Source: Promethearchaeota archaeon (GTDB lineage: Archaea > Asgardarchaeota > Lokiarchaeia > Sigynarchaeales > SOKP01). Taken from it: a stretch of DNA of 6,460 bases. This document shows positions 4,852 through 6,460 of the stretch, in pieces (position 1 is the stretch's first letter; the number at the start of each line of letters is the position of its first letter). The DNA lies in contig JAHPYY010000072.1 in assembly GCA_019058515.1 (NCBI GenBank), positions 1 through 6,460 on the forward strand, given 5' to 3'. The notes beneath the pieces are model-generated. The model was not told the origin of the DNA. It worked only from the letters and a program-made list of their open reading frames with translations, and did not search any database. Position numbers and translations under genes: made by a program.

Positions 4852-5769
4852 ATGGATACTTTTTTCTTAGCATTATTATTGACCTTACTTGCAGGATTGT
4901 CCACCACGATAGGAAGCTTCGTTGCATTCTTCATAAAAACTCCTAAGCCAAGATTCATTTCAATCATTATGGGATTCTCAGGAGGAGTTATGATCCTTGT
5001 ATCTTTCGTGGAATTGCTCCAAGAAGGAATCAGTTCTAACGGACTCGTGTTAGCTCTTGTATTTTTCTTCGTTGGTATGCTCATCATGCTTTTAATTGAT
5101 ATCACCGTTTCTCATAAGTATGAATTAGAGAATTCAACTGAAAAAGATTGTCCAAAGGATTGTCCAGAACTTCAAATAGAATTTCAAGAGGATCCTGGAC
5201 AAGGTCAATATTGTCAGGAACCTCGCTTTAAAGGACAACGCAAATTCAGAGGTCGCCATAAACATCGTCAAATGGTCGTAAGTCAATTAGAAGAGGTTAA
5301 TGTTTCTATAAAGCAAATCGAAAAAGCAGGAATTTTAGTATTTCTCGGGGTGTTTATTCACAATCTCCCTGAAGGTATGGCGACTTTTGTAGGAACCTTA
5401 AAGGATGTGGAGTTAGGTATCTTACTAGCGGTAGCCATAGCCATTCATAACATTCCCGAAGGAATCGCCGTAGCTATACCAATATACACATCGACCGGAA
5501 GCAGGAGTAAAGCCGTATTTTGGTCGTTTATGTCAGGTATTAGCGAATTTCTCGGTGTTGTCATTGTAGGAACCCTTCTCTTGCCTTTTTACAACGATTT
5601 CATAATTGGAGCGCTACTTGCTATGGTTGCGGGATTTATGGTTTATGTATCGTTAGACGAATTATTGCCGGTCGCTCATTCTACTTGTGCATCTAGTAAC
5701 GAACATCTCTCTATTATTGGCATAATTTTGGGAATGGTAGTAATGGCGATTAGTTTAACGCTTTTATAA
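4852..5769 (+). CDS. ZIP family divalent metal transporter (ZupT-like)
   Basis: This 305-residue membrane protein takes up divalent metals such as Zn2+ or Fe2+ in characterised relatives. About eight transmembrane helices are visible: 4-27, 35-56, 64-86, 157-180, 187-210, 222-244, 250-270 and 285-305. The ZIP metal-site motifs are HNLPEG (170-175) in helix 4 and HNIPEG (199-204) in helix 5, with E232 in SEFLG and E270 in DELLP. The loop between helices 3 and 4 (about 88-156) is long and hydrophilic, with C100, C104 and C121 followed by an Arg/His patch including H136 and H138. It could sense or buffer metal. The start at 4852 is supported by AGGAG 6 nt upstream. The exact metal cannot be read from sequence. 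It appears to be a single-gene transcript ending in a T8 run. Confidence 0.93.
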   Translation: MDTFFLALLLTLLAGLSTTIGSFVAFFIKTPKPRFISIIMGFSGGVMILVSFVELLQEGISSNGLVLALVFFFVGMLIMLLIDITVSHKYELENSTEKDCPKDCPELQIEFQEDPGQGQYCQEPRFKGQRKFRGRHKHRQMVVSQLEEVNVSIKQIEKAGILVFLGVFIHNLPEGMATFVGTLKDVELGILLAVAIAIHNIPEGIAVAIPIYTSTGSRSKAVFWSFMSGISEFLGVVIVGTLLLPFYNDFIIGALLAMVAGFMVYVSLDELLPVAHSTCASSNEHLSIIGIILGMVVMAISLTLL

Positions 5770-5829
5770 CGCTTACACAAAAAAGCCTAAGTTTTGCCAA
5801 TTTACTCAGTGAAATTTAGTAAGTTCGAC

Positions 5830-5847
5830 TTTTTTTTCAGAACTGAA
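5830..5847 (+). terminator. Oligo-T terminator after the ZIP transporter gene
   Basis: A run of eight T (5830-5837), 60 nt after the stop codon, is the typical archaeal termination signal. It overlaps a small palindrome TTCAG-AA-CTGAA (5836-5847). Confidence 0.5.
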
Positions 5848-5868
5848 TTTTACAATAAAGAAATTGTG

Positions 5869-5876
5869 TTTAAATA
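5869..5876 (+). promoter_or_regulatory. Candidate TATA box of the small membrane-protein gene
   Basis: TTTAAATA lies 80 nt before the ATG at 5949. A start near 5900 would leave a leader of about 50 nt carrying the SD AGGTG (5939-5943), 5 nt before the ATG. Confidence 0.45.
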
Positions 5877-5948
5877 TTCCCAGTCTTTAATTAAAATTAT
5901 AAATTTAAGAATACAATTTCATACTTTTTAAGTTTCAAAGGTGTAAAT

Positions 5949-6287
5949 ATGAGGAAGACGTATAAAAACGAGAAGATAATGAAATTTCTCACTATTATCG
6001 GAGCGATTGTGGGATTACTTGCCGTAATATCTATGTTCGCGGCTTTAGGGGGCTATCCTTTCTTCCCTTCTCCAATTTCACCGTTTTTTAATGCTATAGC
6101 ATATGCTATCGTTGGATTAGTTTTTGTAATTCTGACCTTTCTCGTGGCTTTAAAACCTGATGAGCCTCTCCCATTTAATTGGATTGTGCTTTTAATCCTT
6201 GCGATTTGTTTAATTATCTTCGCGGGAGTGTGGGGAGGAATAATCGTTCTTATTGCCGCGTTAATCGGTATAATCGAAGACTTATAG
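5949..6287 (+). CDS. Small four-helix membrane protein of unknown function
   Basis: This 112-residue protein begins with a short basic N-terminus (MRKTYKNEK). Hydrophobic helices follow at about 13-35, 46-68, 78-93 and 94-109, and it ends with IIEDL. The Pro- and Phe-rich turn YPFFPSPISPFF (36-47) connects helices 1 and 2, and a charged KPDEPLPF turn (69-76) connects 2 and 3. The N-terminal Lys/Arg suggest a cytoplasmic N-terminus. The start at 5949 is chosen because AGGTG lies 5 nt upstream; a second Met at residue 12 has no such site. The stop is TAG, followed by dense oligo-T. I do not recognise the family. It has its own TATA-like box and no evident tie to the transporter upstream. Confidence 0.75.
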   Translation: MRKTYKNEKIMKFLTIIGAIVGLLAVISMFAALGGYPFFPSPISPFFNAIAYAIVGLVFVILTFLVALKPDEPLPFNWIVLLILAICLIIFAGVWGGIIVLIAALIGIIEDL

Positions 6288-6298
6288 AAATCAAACTC

Positions 6299-6355
6299 TT
6301 TTTTCTTTTTTTTATTCTCGAGTATTTAATTATTTATTTTTTTATTTCTTTTTTT
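6299..6355 (+). terminator. Multiple oligo-T terminator after the small membrane-protein gene
   Basis: Four T-runs (6299-6304, 6306-6313, 6337-6343 and 6349-6355) follow the TAG stop within 70 nt. Such repeated T-tracts are the expected archaeal terminator and close this transcription unit. Confidence 0.7.
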
Positions 6356-6360
6356 CCGTG

Positions 6361-6407
6361 GTCGGTAAACCGACGAAATTTTCTATTGTACGGATCACCC
6401 CCGTGAT
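6361..6407 (+). repeat. Two consecutive small hairpins before the last possible gene
   Basis: GTCGG-TAAA-CCGAC (6361-6374, a 5-6 bp GC-rich stem) is followed by ATCAC-CCCC-GTGAT (6394-6407, 5 bp) and TTTT. These are the most GC-rich bases of an otherwise T-rich spacer, which makes them stand out. They could be part of the terminator, a 5' leader structure for the downstream gene, or protein-binding sites. Confidence 0.4.
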
Positions 6408-6426
6408 TTTATAAGCGTCGAAAGAA

Positions 6427-6460
6427 ATGTTTGCGTCAATTGTTCTTGATTTTGGTATAA
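6427..6460 (+). CDS. Possible start of another plus-strand gene (11 codons, runs off the window)
   Basis: From ATG at 6427 the frame reads MFASIVLDFGI and is open to the window end. The alternating hydrophobic pattern looks like a first beta strand of a cytoplasmic protein. No SD precedes it, and the fragment is far too short to identify. TTTTATAAG at 6407-6415 is too close to the ATG to be a normally spaced TATA box. Confidence 0.3.
   Translation, partial: MFASIVLDFGI

Noticed and set aside
4839..5105. Minus-strand frame of 88 codons opposite the ZIP gene
   Set aside because: Mirror of transmembrane codons and the ZIP start region; composition is unlike a real protein.
6179..6406. Plus-strand frame overlapping the end of the small membrane-protein gene
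   Set aside because: Its Phe/Ile-rich second half is a translation of the oligo-T terminator.
1..6460. tRNA, rRNA, CRISPR array, insertion sequence or attachment site
   Set aside because: No cloverleaf, no regularly spaced repeats, no transposase or integrase, and no terminal inverted repeats were recognised on either strand.

Overview
The window looks archaeal and most likely comes from an Asgard archaeon (Lokiarchaeia-like or a relative). It is AT-rich, with TATA-like promoter boxes, oligo-T terminators and a mix of apparently leaderless genes and genes with a Shine-Dalgarno (SD) site. It also encodes two Ras-superfamily-like GTPase-domain proteins, and a dehydrogenase very close in sequence to the N-terminal half of eukaryotic HSDL2. 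The lineage is inferred from gene content; no rRNA or other marker gene is present.

Layout: positions 1-4524 are read on the minus strand. In transcription order they encode an HSDL2-like short-chain dehydrogenase (4524-3682), a GTPase with a C-terminal ribbon-helix-helix (RHH) DNA-binding segment (3501-2590), a very small ORF interrupted by an in-frame TAG (2521-2399), a degenerate GTPase domain fused to a winged-helix segment (2212-1061), a DUF1028 protein (986-132), and the start of another small ORF that leaves the window (70-1). A 327-bp divergent promoter region follows. Positions 4852-6287 are on the plus strand and encode a ZIP metal transporter and a small four-helix membrane protein. 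A possible further plus-strand gene starts at 6427.

The centre of interest is 2213-3604. Two neighbouring genes each join a small-GTPase fold to a DNA-binding domain of a different class. One keeps most nucleotide-binding motifs (P-loop, NKxD) and carries RHH. The other has lost most G-motif residues and carries a winged helix. Both upstream regions contain near-identical 10-bp AT-rich motifs (AATTACATAA twice, AATTACACAA once). This suggests, but does not prove, a GTP-responsive transcriptional switch in which an active and a degenerate GTPase regulate themselves or each other.

A second result is that the small ORF between the two GTPase genes resembles the small ORF leaving the window at position 1 (6 of the first 19 residues identical, about 12 similar). 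This reveals a tiny helical protein family near these genes; the internal copy carries a TAG codon. The flanking metabolic and transport genes show no obvious functional link to the GTPase pair.
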